A stretch of 12,165 nt of DNA from an uncultured Sutterella sp. (GCA_902493085.1 CABUOH010000014.1:1-12165); one strand, 5' to 3'. Positions 1-7,701 are shown, counted from the stretch's first letter. A program made the numbers and translations. Notes: generated from the letters alone by a model not told the origin.

Positions 1-417
1 GGCGTCGATCGTCACATTGGGACGGGACTCATAGATCATGGCGAGCACGCCGAGAGGAACGCGCATGCGGCCGACCTCGATGCCGCTCGGACGCGGGGCG
101 AGGTCGGAGATCGTGCCGACGGGATCTTCGAGGGCGGCGATCTGGCGGCACCCTTGGGCCATGGCGCGAAGGCCGGCGGCCGTGATCGTCAGGCGGTCGA
201 GAAAGGCCTCGTCCAAGCCTTCGGCGCGGGCGCTTTCAAGGTCGGCCTCGTTGGCGGCGCGGATGTTCGATTCCTGCTCGAGCAAAAGTTCGGCGATGCG
301 TTCGAGCACCGCATTCTTGGCGACCGTGGAGACGCGCGCCATGGCGCGCGAGGCTTCGCGGGCCTGACGGCCGATGCGGTTGATGTAGTCGCTGGGGGAA
401 ATGGTGATTTCGGGCAT
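1..417 (-). CDS. proA: Gamma-glutamyl phosphate reductase ProA, N-terminal part (gene runs off the left edge)
   Basis: ProA reduces gamma-glutamyl phosphate with NADPH to glutamate-5-semialdehyde, the second step of proline synthesis, in the cytoplasm. Only the first 139 codons are present (the family is about 415-420 residues), so the catalytic cysteine lies outside the window. What can be read matches the family: an N-terminal helical stretch with REASRAMARVSTVAKNAVL, then ANEADLESARAEGLDEAFLDRL, the segment DPVG, and the strongly conserved RVPLGVLAMIYESRPNVTID at the end. The ATG at 417 is chosen because an AGGAA ribosome binding site lies 9 bases upstream (427-431) and the reading begins near the usual family start. 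It lies 162 bases downstream of holA on the same strand, the position proA holds in the conserved leuS-lptE-holA-proA order. The reading frame is intact. Identity is sure; only completeness is unknown. Confidence 0.96.
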   Translation of the reverse strand, partial: MPEITISPSDYINRIGRQAREASRAMARVSTVAKNAVLERIAELLLEQESNIRAANEADLESARAEGLDEAFLDRLTITAAGLRAMAQGCRQIAALEDPVGTISDLAPRPSGIEVGRMRVPLGVLAMIYESRPNVTIDA

Positions 418-579
418 GATGCGCGATTCCTGAAAAAGAGCCGGGAAGGTGCCGTCCGAAAAGAAGGGACGGCATGCGTTTGGCCCGGACGTGCCTTTTC
501 ATTTTAGCCTGATCGGCGTAGCGCCTACGGCTTGGCGCACATGCGGCTTGAGCGCAACCGCCCAAGGTTGACGAATGCG
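418..579 (-). promoter_or_regulatory. proA leader: -10-like TAAAAT and an 8-bp hairpin
   Basis: This 162-base gap between holA and proA has no gene. On the minus strand it holds a TAAAAT hexamer (501-506) without a recognisable -35. About 30 bases further downstream is a perfect 8-bp hairpin, TGCCGTCC pairing with GGACGGCA (arms 450-457 and 467-474, 9-base loop). A run of five T residues follows only 14 bases after the hairpin (435-431), too far for a classical intrinsic terminator. A short palindrome CGTAG-CGC-CTACG lies at 517-529. It could be a weak proA promoter with a structured leader, or a partial holA terminator. Both readings are inference. Confidence 0.25.
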
Positions 580-1581
580 TCAGGCGGCAAGAAAGAGAAC
601 GACGCTCTTGAGTTCGATCCAGGGGTTTGAATCGCGCTTCGGGACGGGGAGGCCCTTGACGAGGCGGTCGATGTCGGCGCAGACGGCGAGGGCGCCGCAA
701 AGCTTTTTGACGGTGAGGCGGCGGGCGGCCTGCTTGAGCGAGGGCGTTGCAAAGACGCCCTTCACGTGGGATTGGCCGTTGTCGAAGCCCGTGCGCAGCT
801 TGATGAGGGACCGTATCTCGGCCGTCAGCATGGCGAGAAGAAAGGGCAGGGCCTCGGCCTGGGCTTCGAGGCCGTCGATGATGCGCACGATGCGGTCGGC
901 CTGACCGAGACGCATGCTTTCAAAGAGCGTGTCGAAGTCAAAGCGCGCATTGCTTGAGACGGCCTGGCGGAGCTGCTCGGACGTGATCTCGCCCTTGGGG
1001 TAGAGGAGAGAGAGCTTTTCGACCTCCTGCGCGGCGGCAAAGAGGTTGCCTTCCATCAGGTCGGCGAAGTAGTCGAGCGTCTCCGGCGACATGACGAGGT
1101 CGTGACGGGCAAGGCGCTCCTTGAGCCAGCCGGGAAGCTGCGCACGCTCGACGGGAGAGCAGTCGACGACGGTGGCCTTGCGCTGCAGCGCCTCCCACCA
1201 AGCTTCCTTTTTGACGGTCCAGTCGGGCGAGGGCATGGTGAGGAGCGTAACGATGCCTTCGACCGGCCGCTCGAGATACTTCACGATGGCGGGGGCGCCG
1301 TTCTTGCCCGGATTGCCCGTCGGAAGGCGAACGTCGACGATCTTGCGGTCATCGAACATGCCGATGTCGGCTGCGGCCATCGCAAGGCGCGACCAGTCCG
1401 CCGAGGCGTTCATGTCGAGCACCTGCCGGTCGGTGTAGCCCTGACGGCGGGCTTCGGCGCGGATGGCGTCTCCGGCTTCGACGGCGAGAAAGTCGTCCGA
1501 TCCCGTCAGAAGCCAGAAGGGATCGAGTCGGCCGTCCCTAGCGGATCGGGCGAGATAGCCCTGGAGTTGGTCGGCCTTCAC
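580..1581 (-). CDS. holA: DNA polymerase III delta subunit HolA
   Basis: HolA is the delta subunit of the clamp loader. It binds and opens the beta sliding clamp so that the gamma/tau complex can load it on primed DNA. The 333-residue product is close to the usual 330-345. It begins with the family pattern of an N-terminal segment running into FWLLTGSDDFLAVEAGDAIR (about residues 22-41), followed by the AAA+-like fold without a working Walker A motif. The middle carries LPGWLKERLARHDL and the EGNLFAAAQEVEKLSLLYP stretch, with a conserved ASN-LxxE-like helix. The C-terminal helical collar domain includes LIKLRTGFDNGQSHVKGVF. The start is GTG (1581-1579). It lies only 3 bases after the lptE stop, with GGGAG about 7 bases upstream inside the end of lptE, so translation is probably coupled to lptE. 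No oddities in frame or length. Identification is confident. Confidence 0.95.
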   Translation of the reverse strand: MKADQLQGYLARSARDGRLDPFWLLTGSDDFLAVEAGDAIRAEARRQGYTDRQVLDMNASADWSRLAMAAADIGMFDDRKIVDVRLPTGNPGKNGAPAIVKYLERPVEGIVTLLTMPSPDWTVKKEAWWEALQRKATVVDCSPVERAQLPGWLKERLARHDLVMSPETLDYFADLMEGNLFAAAQEVEKLSLLYPKGEITSEQLRQAVSSNARFDFDTLFESMRLGQADRIVRIIDGLEAQAEALPFLLAMLTAEIRSLIKLRTGFDNGQSHVKGVFATPSLKQAARRLTVKKLCGALAVCADIDRLVKGLPVPKRDSNPWIELKSVVLFLAA

Positions 1582-1584
1582 GGA

Positions 1585-2097
1585 TCAGCTCCCGGCGTGC
1601 TTCGGAGGCTTGATCGCCTCGATGCGGCGCATGAGCTGACCGACGAGGTCCGCCTCCATGTCGCGGTAGAGGAAGGCCTCTTCCTTTTCGCGCGAGAGGA
1701 AGTCCGATTCGGCATAGGTGAGGTCGCGCCGGGTGGTGAGGGTCACGGCCTCCATGTAGTCGAACCCGTCGGGGCTCGTCATGCGGAAGGACAGCGAGAG
1801 CGTGAGCTCGTACTCGCGGGCGCGGCCCGTGTCGTTGATCGAGAGCACATCGCGCGAACGGGAGTCGGAGAGAAGCTCAAGGATGGCTTCGGCTTCTGCC
1901 GGCGTGTTCACGATCGTGACGTCGGCTCCGGCGAGGAGCTCCTGTCTCAGGCGCACGGTCAGGCGCGAATTGGGCGGCATCTGGAGGTACAGGGTCTTGA
2001 ACGGCGTCGAATAGGAGCCGCGCAGGCGAAAGCCGCAGCCGGCAAGGGGAAGTGCGCCGACGAGGGCGGCGCCGAGCAGATGACGACGGGAAGTCAC
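1585..2097 (-). CDS. lptE: LPS-assembly lipoprotein LptE
   Basis: LptE (RlpB) is the outer-membrane lipoprotein that plugs the LptD barrel and helps place lipopolysaccharide in the outer leaflet. With a GTG start at 2097 the product is 170 residues. It opens MTSRRHLLGAALVGALPLAGC, a short signal peptide with lipobox LAGC and the lipidated Cys at residue 21. The family hallmark GFRLRG follows directly. The rest has the alternating strand pattern of the family, ending with paired helices (ESDFLSREKEEAFLYRDMEADL and a MRRIEAIKPP tail). A longer reading from an ATG at 2160 adds 21 residues ahead of the signal peptide and has no ribosome binding site. The GTG has GAGG (2107-2110) 9 bases upstream, and a TATAAT box at 2163-2168 would start the mRNA after that ATG. 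It sits ahead of holA with a 3-base gap. Family call is confident, start likely. Confidence 0.93.
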   Translation of the reverse strand: MTSRRHLLGAALVGALPLAGCGFRLRGSYSTPFKTLYLQMPPNSRLTVRLRQELLAGADVTIVNTPAEAEAILELLSDSRSRDVLSINDTGRAREYELTLSLSFRMTSPDGFDYMEAVTLTTRRDLTYAESDFLSREKEEAFLYRDMEADLVGQLMRRIEAIKPPKHAGS

Positions 2098-2106
2098 GGA
2101 GATGAA

Positions 2107-2112
2107 CCTCGG
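2107..2112 (-). promoter_or_regulatory. Ribosome binding site that decides the lptE start
   Basis: CCGAGG on the minus strand, with GAGG 9 bases before the GTG at 2097. The competing ATG at 2160 is preceded by GTTATAATGA, which has no Shine-Dalgarno character. Confidence 0.7.
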
Positions 2113-2162
2113 GAAGGCAGGAAGAATTTGGAGCCTCCGGCGGGGAGACTTCGGAGCCATTC

Positions 2163-2192
2163 ATTATAACGGCCGCCCGTTCGGATCGAGAA
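2163..2192 (-). promoter_or_regulatory. Promoter ahead of lptE-holA-proA (perfect -10)
   Basis: The minus strand reads a perfect TATAAT at 2168-2163. The best -35 at an allowed spacing is TTCTCG (2192-2187, 18-base spacer), which matches only three of six consensus bases. Transcription would start near 2156, downstream of the ATG at 2160 and about 60 bases before the lptE GTG. Because a strong leuS terminator lies just upstream (2265-2299), an own promoter for the lptE-holA-proA genes makes sense. The -10 is seen directly; activity is inferred. Confidence 0.55.
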
Positions 2193-2264
2193 GCGCAGCA
2201 AAGAGCGGTGAAGGTTGGTGAAGGGCGCGTCGAACGGGCTGAGGGCGTAAGACGCCTTCGGCAA

Positions 2265-2299
2265 AATGGGCCGGCGTCCACGGCGGACGCCGGCCCATT
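2265..2299 (-). terminator. Intrinsic terminator of leuS
   Basis: A perfect 15-bp inverted repeat, AATGGGCCGGCGTCC at 2265-2279 and its complement at 2285-2299, with a 5-base loop (ACGGC). Read leftward, the hairpin ends in CCCATTTTGC, giving a short T run. It starts 28 bases after the leuS stop codon. A weaker hairpin follows at 2241-2259 (8 pairs with one G-T, 3-base loop). The T run is short, so some read-through into lptE is likely. Confidence 0.75.
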
Positions 2300-2326
2300 G
2301 AGGTCGATCGGCTTCGGAGCGCGGTC

Positions 2327-4963
2327 TTACTTGGCGACCACGACGTTCACGAGCTTGTTCTTCACGACGATGATCTTGCGGACCGTCATGCCTTCAGTGA
2401 AACGCTGCACGTCGGGGTTGGCGAGCGCGGCGGCCTCGATCTCGGACTGGGCGGCTTCGGCGGGCACAAGGATCTCGCCGCGAAGCTTGCCGTTGACCTG
2501 GACGACGAGCTTGAGTTCGTCGGCCTTGAGCGCCTCTTCGCTGACTTCGGGCCACGGCGCGTCGATCAGATCGCCGATGCGTTCGACGTAGCCGAGTTCC
2601 TGCCAGAGCGCCGTCGTGATGTGCGGAGCAATCGGGTAGAGGGTGCGCAGCAGGATCGAGGCGCATTCGCAGAGCGCCGCCAAATCGGCGGGCGTCTCGC
2701 CCTTGAAGCCGTCGATCGCGTTGAACATCTTCATGCAGGCGGACACGACCGTGTTGTACTGCATGCGGCTGAAGTCGTAGTCGGCCTGGCGCAGCGTTGC
2801 GTGCACTTCGCGGCGAAGCGCCTTGGCGTCGTGCGGGAGCGACTGGCCTTCGAGGGAGGCGGCGCCGGCGATGAGCGCCTTCTTGGCGTAGGCCCAGTTC
2901 CAGATGCGGCGCAGGAAGCGGTAGGTGCCTTCGGCGCCGGAGTTGGACCAGGCGGCGGACTGGTCGGGAGGACCGGCGAACATCACGAAGCTGCGGGCCG
3001 TGTCGGCGCCGAACTTCTTGATGATGTCGCGCGGCTCAACCACGTTGTTCTTCGACTTGGACATCTTTTCGATGCCGCCGAGGGTGACGGGCTGACCGTC
3101 GGCCTTGCAGACGGCACCGACGGGGCGGCCCTTCTCGTCGTACTGGACCTCAACCTCGTCCGGGTAGAACCAGACCTTGCGGCCGTCGTCGCCGTTGCGG
3201 TAGTAGCAGTCGGCCATCAGCATGCCCTGGGTGAAGAGATTCTTGAAGGGCTCGTCGTACTTGACGAGACCCAGATCACGCATCACCTTCGTCCAGAAGC
3301 GGGCGTAGAGCAGATGGAGCACGGCGTGCTCGATGCCGCCGATGTACTGGTCCATCGGCATCCAGTAGTCGGCGCGCTTGTCGACCATGGCCGTGGAGCA
3401 GTCGGGCGAGCAGTAGCGCTGGAAGTACCAGGAGCTGTCGACGAATGTGTCCATCGTGTCGGTTTCGCGCTGGGCGTCGCCGCCGCACTTCGGGCACTTG
3501 ACGTTGAGGAAGGCTTCGCACTTGGTGAGCGGATTGCCGGAGCCGTCCGGGATCAGATCTTCCGGAAGCACGACCGGGAGATCCTCTTCGGGCACGGGCA
3601 CCGGGCCGCAGCACGGGCAGTTGATCATCGGGATCGGGGTGCCCCAGTAGCGCTGGCGGGAAATGCCCCAGTCGCGAAGGCGGAACTGCACCTGCTTGTC
3701 GCCGAGGCCGCGGGCCTTGAGTTCGGCGGCGATGGCGTCGAAGGCTTCGTGGATGCCGAGGCCGTCGAAGCTGCCGGAATTGACGAGGCGTCCGTCGAGC
3801 GTCTTGTCGCCGTACCAGTCCTGCCAGGCTTCCGTGGAATAGGTTTCGCCTTCGACGGCGATCACCTGACGGATCGGCAGGCCGAACTTCTTCGCAAAGG
3901 CGAAGTCGCGTTCGTCGTGAGCGGGCACGCCCATCACGGCGCCTTCGCCGTAGCTCATGAGGACGTAGTTGGCGATCCAGACTTCAACGTTGTCGCCCGT
4001 GATCGGATGACGGACGTGGAAGCCAGTGGGCACGCCCTTCTTTTCCATGGAGGCCATGTCGGCTTCGCTCACGCCGCCCTTGGCGCATTCCTCAATGAAG
4101 GCCTGAAGGTCGGGGCGATTGCGGGAGACGTAGGCGGCGAGCGGATGCTCGGCGGCGATTGCGACGAAGCTCACGCCCATGAGCGTGTCCGGGCGCGTCG
4201 TGTAGACGCGCAGAAGCTTCGCTTCGCCTTCAAGTTCGTACGGGAAGGAAAGGTTCACGCCTTCGGAACGGCCGATCCAGTGCTCCTGCATGCGGCGGAC
4301 CTGTTCCGGCCAGCCTTCAAGCTGGTCGAGGTCGTCGAGAAGCTCCTGGGCGTACTGCGTGATGCCGAAGTAGTAGCCCGGAATTTCGCGCTTTTCAACG
4401 ATGGCGCCGGATCGCCAGCCGCGGCCTTCGATCACCTGCTCGTTGGCGAGCACGGTCTTGTCGACCGGGTCCCAGTTGACGATCTGGGTCTTGCGGTAGG
4501 CGATGCCCTTTTCGAGCATCTTGAGGAACATCCACTGATTCCAACGGTAGTACTCGGGCTTGCAGGTGGCGACTTCGCGCGACCAGTCGAAGGCGAGGCC
4601 GAGCGGCTCCATCTGGTTCTTCATGTCCGAGATGTTCGCGTACGTCCATGCGGCCGGTGCAACCTTCTTGGCGATGGCGGCGTTTTCGGCCGGCAGGCCG
4701 AAGGCGTCCCATCCCATCGGGGTCATCACGTTGTAGCCCTTCATGCGGTAGAAGCGGTACATCACGTCGTTGAGCGTGTAGTTACGGACGTGTCCCATGT
4801 GAAGCTTGCCGCTCGGGTAAGGGAGCATGGAGCAGACGTAGAACTTGGGTTTGGGCTGTCCGTTGTTGTCGAGCGCGTCCTCGACGGCCCGGTAGACGTC
4901 CTTGGCCTTCCACATGGCCTGGACTTCGGATTCCACTGCCTGAGCAGAGTAAGTCTCGCGCAT
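2327..4963 (-). CDS. leuS: Leucyl-tRNA synthetase (leucine--tRNA ligase)
   Basis: A class I aminoacyl-tRNA synthetase that activates leucine with ATP and transfers it to tRNA-Leu in the cytoplasm. The 878-residue product is of usual bacterial length (E. coli about 860). The ATP-site signature HMGH is at about 55-58 in LPYPSGKLHMGHVRNYTLND, and the second signature KMSKS is at 633-637. The CP1 editing domain carries TTRPDT (about 255-260) and GVPAHDERDF with the editing Asp near 350. Cys pairs in NCPCCG and KCPKCGG suggest a zinc-ribbon element. The C-terminus ends in the family-typical IIVVKNKLVNVVV. I chose the ATG at 4963 because GGAAAG (4968-4973) lies just upstream. A TTG at 4975, four codons earlier, has no such site. 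It heads the leftward block, is closed by the hairpin at 2265-2299, and diverges from uvrD. Identification is certain. Confidence 0.98.
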   Translation of the reverse strand: MRETYSAQAVESEVQAMWKAKDVYRAVEDALDNNGQPKPKFYVCSMLPYPSGKLHMGHVRNYTLNDVMYRFYRMKGYNVMTPMGWDAFGLPAENAAIAKKVAPAAWTYANISDMKNQMEPLGLAFDWSREVATCKPEYYRWNQWMFLKMLEKGIAYRKTQIVNWDPVDKTVLANEQVIEGRGWRSGAIVEKREIPGYYFGITQYAQELLDDLDQLEGWPEQVRRMQEHWIGRSEGVNLSFPYELEGEAKLLRVYTTRPDTLMGVSFVAIAAEHPLAAYVSRNRPDLQAFIEECAKGGVSEADMASMEKKGVPTGFHVRHPITGDNVEVWIANYVLMSYGEGAVMGVPAHDERDFAFAKKFGLPIRQVIAVEGETYSTEAWQDWYGDKTLDGRLVNSGSFDGLGIHEAFDAIAAELKARGLGDKQVQFRLRDWGISRQRYWGTPIPMINCPCCGPVPVPEEDLPVVLPEDLIPDGSGNPLTKCEAFLNVKCPKCGGDAQRETDTMDTFVDSSWYFQRYCSPDCSTAMVDKRADYWMPMDQYIGGIEHAVLHLLYARFWTKVMRDLGLVKYDEPFKNLFTQGMLMADCYYRNGDDGRKVWFYPDEVEVQYDEKGRPVGAVCKADGQPVTLGGIEKMSKSKNNVVEPRDIIKKFGADTARSFVMFAGPPDQSAAWSNSGAEGTYRFLRRIWNWAYAKKALIAGAASLEGQSLPHDAKALRREVHATLRQADYDFSRMQYNTVVSACMKMFNAIDGFKGETPADLAALCECASILLRTLYPIAPHITTALWQELGYVERIGDLIDAPWPEVSEEALKADELKLVVQVNGKLRGEILVPAEAAQSEIEAAALANPDVQRFTEGMTVRKIIVVKNKLVNVVVAK

Positions 4964-4979
4964 AACGCTTTCCAAAGAA

Positions 4980-5001
4980 GAGGGTTCAAAGAGGGTTCAA
5001 A
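4980..5001. repeat. Perfect 11-bp tandem duplication in the leuS leader
   Basis: GAGGGTTCAAA occurs twice in succession (4980-4990, 4991-5001) between the probable leuS -10 box and its ribosome binding site. It would be transcribed as two CCCUC-containing units. It looks like a slippage duplication; I see no known regulatory motif in it. Confidence 0.85.
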
Positions 5002-5013
5002 AAATAATTGCCT

Positions 5014-5019
5014 AGTATA
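5014..5019 (-). promoter_or_regulatory. Probable leuS -10 box (TATACT)
   Basis: On the minus strand, TATACT lies about 50 bases before the leuS ATG. That would give a start near 5007 and a leader of about 45 bases that includes the 11-bp tandem repeat. No good -35 is visible at 16-18 bases (TGCCGA at 5042-5037 is the 17-base candidate), so the call rests on the -10 alone. Confidence 0.4.
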
Positions 5020-5200
5020 CCTGCTGCGAAGCGGCTTCGGCATCGACAGGATTGCCTAGAAAAGGCGTTTTCTGGCGGGTTTCGGGTGCGTTTGATGCGC
5101 TAGGGAAAGGCGTCTTTGATGCGGGGATGATCGCACTGTCGAAATGTGCTACCTTTTTAGCCCGTCCGGTCTTGAGAGCCGGCGCCAGCTTTTTTTCGCC

Positions 5201-5205
5201 GGAGG
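5201..5205 (+). promoter_or_regulatory. Strong ribosome binding site that fixes the uvrD start
   Basis: GGAGG, full complement to the 16S rRNA tail, sits 8 bases before the ATG at 5214. The frame is open upstream to an ATG at 5052, but that extension (54 codons) has no family similarity I can recognise and overlaps the divergent promoter region. Confidence 0.85.
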
Positions 5206-5213
5206 TTTCCTGC

Positions 5214-7670
5214 ATGTCGTCCGATCTTCTTCAGTCCCTCAATCCCCGTCAGCTTCAGGCCGTCACGGCTCCCGAAAAGAGCATTCTCATTCTTGCGGGC
5301 GCGGGGTCGGGCAAGACGCGCGTGCTGACGACGCGCATTGCCTGGCTGCTGAGCGAACACAAGGCCGATACGGGCGACATTCTGGCCGTGACGTTCACGA
5401 ACAAGGCCGCCAAGGAAATGCTCGTGCGCCTTGAGGCGATCCTGCCCTACGACCTGCGCCGCATGTGGGTCGGAACCTTTCACGGTCTGTGCAACCGCAT
5501 CCTGCGCATGCATGCGTCCGATGCGGGCCTGCCGAAAACCTTTCAGATCCTTGATTCGGGCGATCAGCTTTCGATGGTCAAGCGCGTCATGAAGGCGCTC
5601 AACATCGATACCGACAGCTATGACCCCCGCCAGGTGGCGAACGTCATCAACTGGTACAAGGAAAACGGCATGCGCGCCACCCACGCCGCAAGCCAGCAGG
5701 GCGGAGACGAGACCGCCGTCAAGGTCTACCAGGCCTATGAGCAGCAGTGCCAGCGCGAAGGCGTCGTGGATTTTGCGGAGCTTCTGCTTCGCTGCTACGA
5801 ACTTCTTGACCGCAATGAAATCATCCGCTCGCACTATCAGAACCGCTTCCGCCACATTCTCGTCGACGAGTTCCAGGACACGAACGTGCTTCAGTATCGC
5901 TGGCTCCAGATGCTCGCGGGCTTCGGGCGCGGCCCGAACGGCGCTCCGATGAACGCGGTCTTCGCCGTGGGCGACGACGACCAGTCGATCTATGCCTTCC
6001 GAGGCGCCAACGTCGGAAACATGAGCGACTTTCTCACCGACTTCGCCGTCGAGGAGCCCATCCGTCTTGAGGAGAACTATCGCTCGACGGGCACGATTCT
6101 TGATGCGGCCAATGCGCTCATCGCACACAATTCGAACCGTCTCGGCAAGAACTTGTGGACTTCGGGCAGCCGCGGCGACCGCATCTGCGTGGCCGAACTC
6201 GACGACGACCGCGCCGAAGCGGAGTGGATTGCGCGCGAAGTTGAAGCAAACCGCTCGAGGGGACGCGCATGGCGCGACCATGCGGTGCTCTATCGAGCCA
6301 ATGCGCAGTCGCGAGCTTTGGAGAGCGCCTTTTCCGCCCGCGGCATTCCCTACCGCATCTACGGCGGCCAGCGCTTCTTCGAGCGCGCCGAAGTCAAGCA
6401 CGTGCTTGCCTATCTGCGCCTCATGGACAATCCGGGAGACGACACGAGCTTCCAGCGCGTCGTCAACTTCCCGATGCGTGGCATCGGCGCGCGAACGATC
6501 GAGACGCTCGCGGGCGAAGCCGCAGCCCGCGGGCTCACGCTTTTCGGCACGCTCTTTGCCGAGGACTACAAGGTGCCTGCGAAGCTTGCGGTCTTTCGCG
6601 AGCTGATCATGAAGATGCGCGAGGAGGCGGACGCTCTCAATCTGCAGGACGTCATCAAGCTCGTCATCGTGCGCTCCGGACTTGAAGCCCACTATAAGAC
6701 TGAAAAGGACGGCGAGGACCGCATCGCGAACATGCGCGAAATGATGTCCGCCGCCGCGGGCTACGTTGCCAACGAGGGCCTTCCCGAGACCCTGAGCGCC
6801 TTCCGCCCCGTCGAGGAGGACGGCCAAACGCCCCTTCAGGGCTTCCTGGCTCAGGCGACGCTTGAGGCGGGCGACAAGAACGAACAGGGCGACGTCGATG
6901 CCGTTCAGCTCATGACGGTGCATGCGGCCAAGGGGCTTGAATTCCCGCAGGTCTTCATCGCGGGCGTCGAGGAGGGACTCTTCCCGCACTTTTCCGCTCT
7001 CAAGGATGAGCGCGGTCCGGGCGTCTCCGAGGAGCGCCGCCTGATGTACGTGGCCGTCACGCGCGCCAAGCAGCGCCTCGTCATCACGTACTGCAACAGC
7101 CGCATGCAGTACGGAGAGCGTCGCAGGAACGAACGCTCGAGCTTCCTTGACGAGATTCCCGAGCAGCTCGTCGACCAAAAGGATCTGACGACGGACTCTC
7201 AAAGCTACGGAAGCGCCTATGGGTCGGGTCGCGGCGGCTACGGCTGGGAGCGCCCCTCCTTCGGGGGGTCCCGGGGTTCGGATCGCGGTTACGGCCGCTC
7301 TTCCTACGCCTCTTCGTCGCGCGGCGGCTCCTCCTCCTACGGATCGTCCTCCTACGGATCTTCCTCCTACGGAGCTTCGCGTTCCTCCTCCGCTCATGAG
7401 AAGGACGACTGGCGCAGGGGGCTGTCCGGCACTGGGGGCACCTACCGTTCGGGCGAGGATCCGGTCGTGCAGAAGGCGGCCTCACGTGCGGCGGGCTCAA
7501 CCTTCGGCTACGAGGCCGGCGACAAGATCGAGCACAAGAAGTTCGGCTGCGGCGTGATCGAGTCGATCACGGGGTCGGGCAATGACGCCCGAGTCTTCAT
7601 CCGCTTCAATGGCGCCGGCCGCAAGGAGCTGCTGCTCGCGCTCGCGGCAAAGAACATGCAGAAAAAATGA
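5214..7670 (+). CDS. uvrD: UvrD/PcrA-type DNA helicase (helicase II)
   Basis: An ATP-driven 3'-5' superfamily 1A helicase that removes the UvrBC-bound oligonucleotide in excision repair, unwinds DNA in mismatch repair and clears proteins from DNA. The 818 residues show all motifs in order: Q-motif LNPRQLQAV (9-17), Walker A GAGSGKT (29-35), Ia TFTNKAAKEM, II DEFQD (218-222), III GDDDQSIYAFRGA, IV RLEENYRST (284-292), V VHAAKGLEF (569-577), VI EERRLMYVAVTRA (606-618). A linker very rich in Ser, Gly and Tyr (664-726) is followed by a C-terminal Tudor-like domain (769-818, starting GDKIEHKKFGCGVIESI) of the kind that binds RNA polymerase in PcrA/UvrD. That domain and the length favour UvrD over Rep. 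The gene contains three AGG arginine codons (6258, 7125, 7416) and lies just upstream of the tRNA-Arg(CCU) gene. A possible extended -10 (TGCTACCTT, 5148-5156) precedes it. Confidence 0.96.
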   Translation: MSSDLLQSLNPRQLQAVTAPEKSILILAGAGSGKTRVLTTRIAWLLSEHKADTGDILAVTFTNKAAKEMLVRLEAILPYDLRRMWVGTFHGLCNRILRMHASDAGLPKTFQILDSGDQLSMVKRVMKALNIDTDSYDPRQVANVINWYKENGMRATHAASQQGGDETAVKVYQAYEQQCQREGVVDFAELLLRCYELLDRNEIIRSHYQNRFRHILVDEFQDTNVLQYRWLQMLAGFGRGPNGAPMNAVFAVGDDDQSIYAFRGANVGNMSDFLTDFAVEEPIRLEENYRSTGTILDAANALIAHNSNRLGKNLWTSGSRGDRICVAELDDDRAEAEWIAREVEANRSRGRAWRDHAVLYRANAQSRALESAFSARGIPYRIYGGQRFFERAEVKHVLAYLRLMDNPGDDTSFQRVVNFPMRGIGARTIETLAGEAAARGLTLFGTLFAEDYKVPAKLAVFRELIMKMREEADALNLQDVIKLVIVRSGLEAHYKTEKDGEDRIANMREMMSAAAGYVANEGLPETLSAFRPVEEDGQTPLQGFLAQATLEAGDKNEQGDVDAVQLMTVHAAKGLEFPQVFIAGVEEGLFPHFSALKDERGPGVSEERRLMYVAVTRAKQRLVITYCNSRMQYGERRRNERSSFLDEIPEQLVDQKDLTTDSQSYGSAYGSGRGGYGWERPSFGGSRGSDRGYGRSSYASSSRGGSSSYGSSSYGSSSYGASRSSSAHEKDDWRRGLSGTGGTYRSGEDPVVQKAASRAAGSTFGYEAGDKIEHKKFGCGVIESITGSGNDARVFIRFNGAGRKELLLALAAKNMQKK
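7329..7373 (+). repeat. Three 15-bp in-frame repeats encoding SSSYG in the uvrD linker
   Basis: Three consecutive 15-base units, each TC(C/G/T)-TCC-TCC-TAC-GGA, encode SSSYG three times (residues 706-720). The units differ only at the last base of the first codon, so they look recently duplicated by slippage. They are the most regular part of a 63-residue low-complexity linker. Confidence 0.9.
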
Positions 7671-7701
7671 TCGTGCTGCACGGGTTGAGAGCTTGCGTTG
7701 A

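Noticed and set aside
4762..5043. Leucine-rich short frame overlapping the leuS start, resembling a leader peptide
   Set aside because: Its ATG lies upstream of the probable -10 box, so it would not be transcribed, and it runs deep into leuS out of frame. The leucines come from repeated CTC/CTT in the tandem repeat and leuS itself.
2621..5059. 812-codon open frame on the plus strand across leuS
   Set aside because: It is the antisense of a certain leuS gene in GC-rich DNA, rich in Gly, Val, His and Ala with no recognisable domain. Long antisense frames are expected at this base composition.
5181..5197. Possible terminator (GCCGGCGCCAGC then seven T) before uvrD
   Set aside because: The palindromes leave no room for a stable loop, and the neighbour upstream is divergent, so nothing needs to end here.
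5052..5213. 54-codon N-terminal extension of UvrD
   Set aside because: No similarity to helicase N-termini, and the ATG at 5214 has a perfect GGAGG site while 5052 has none.
5157..7397. 746-codon open frame on the minus strand across uvrD
   Set aside because: Antisense of a helicase with every motif intact; the translation has no domain and is driven by codon bias of the real gene.
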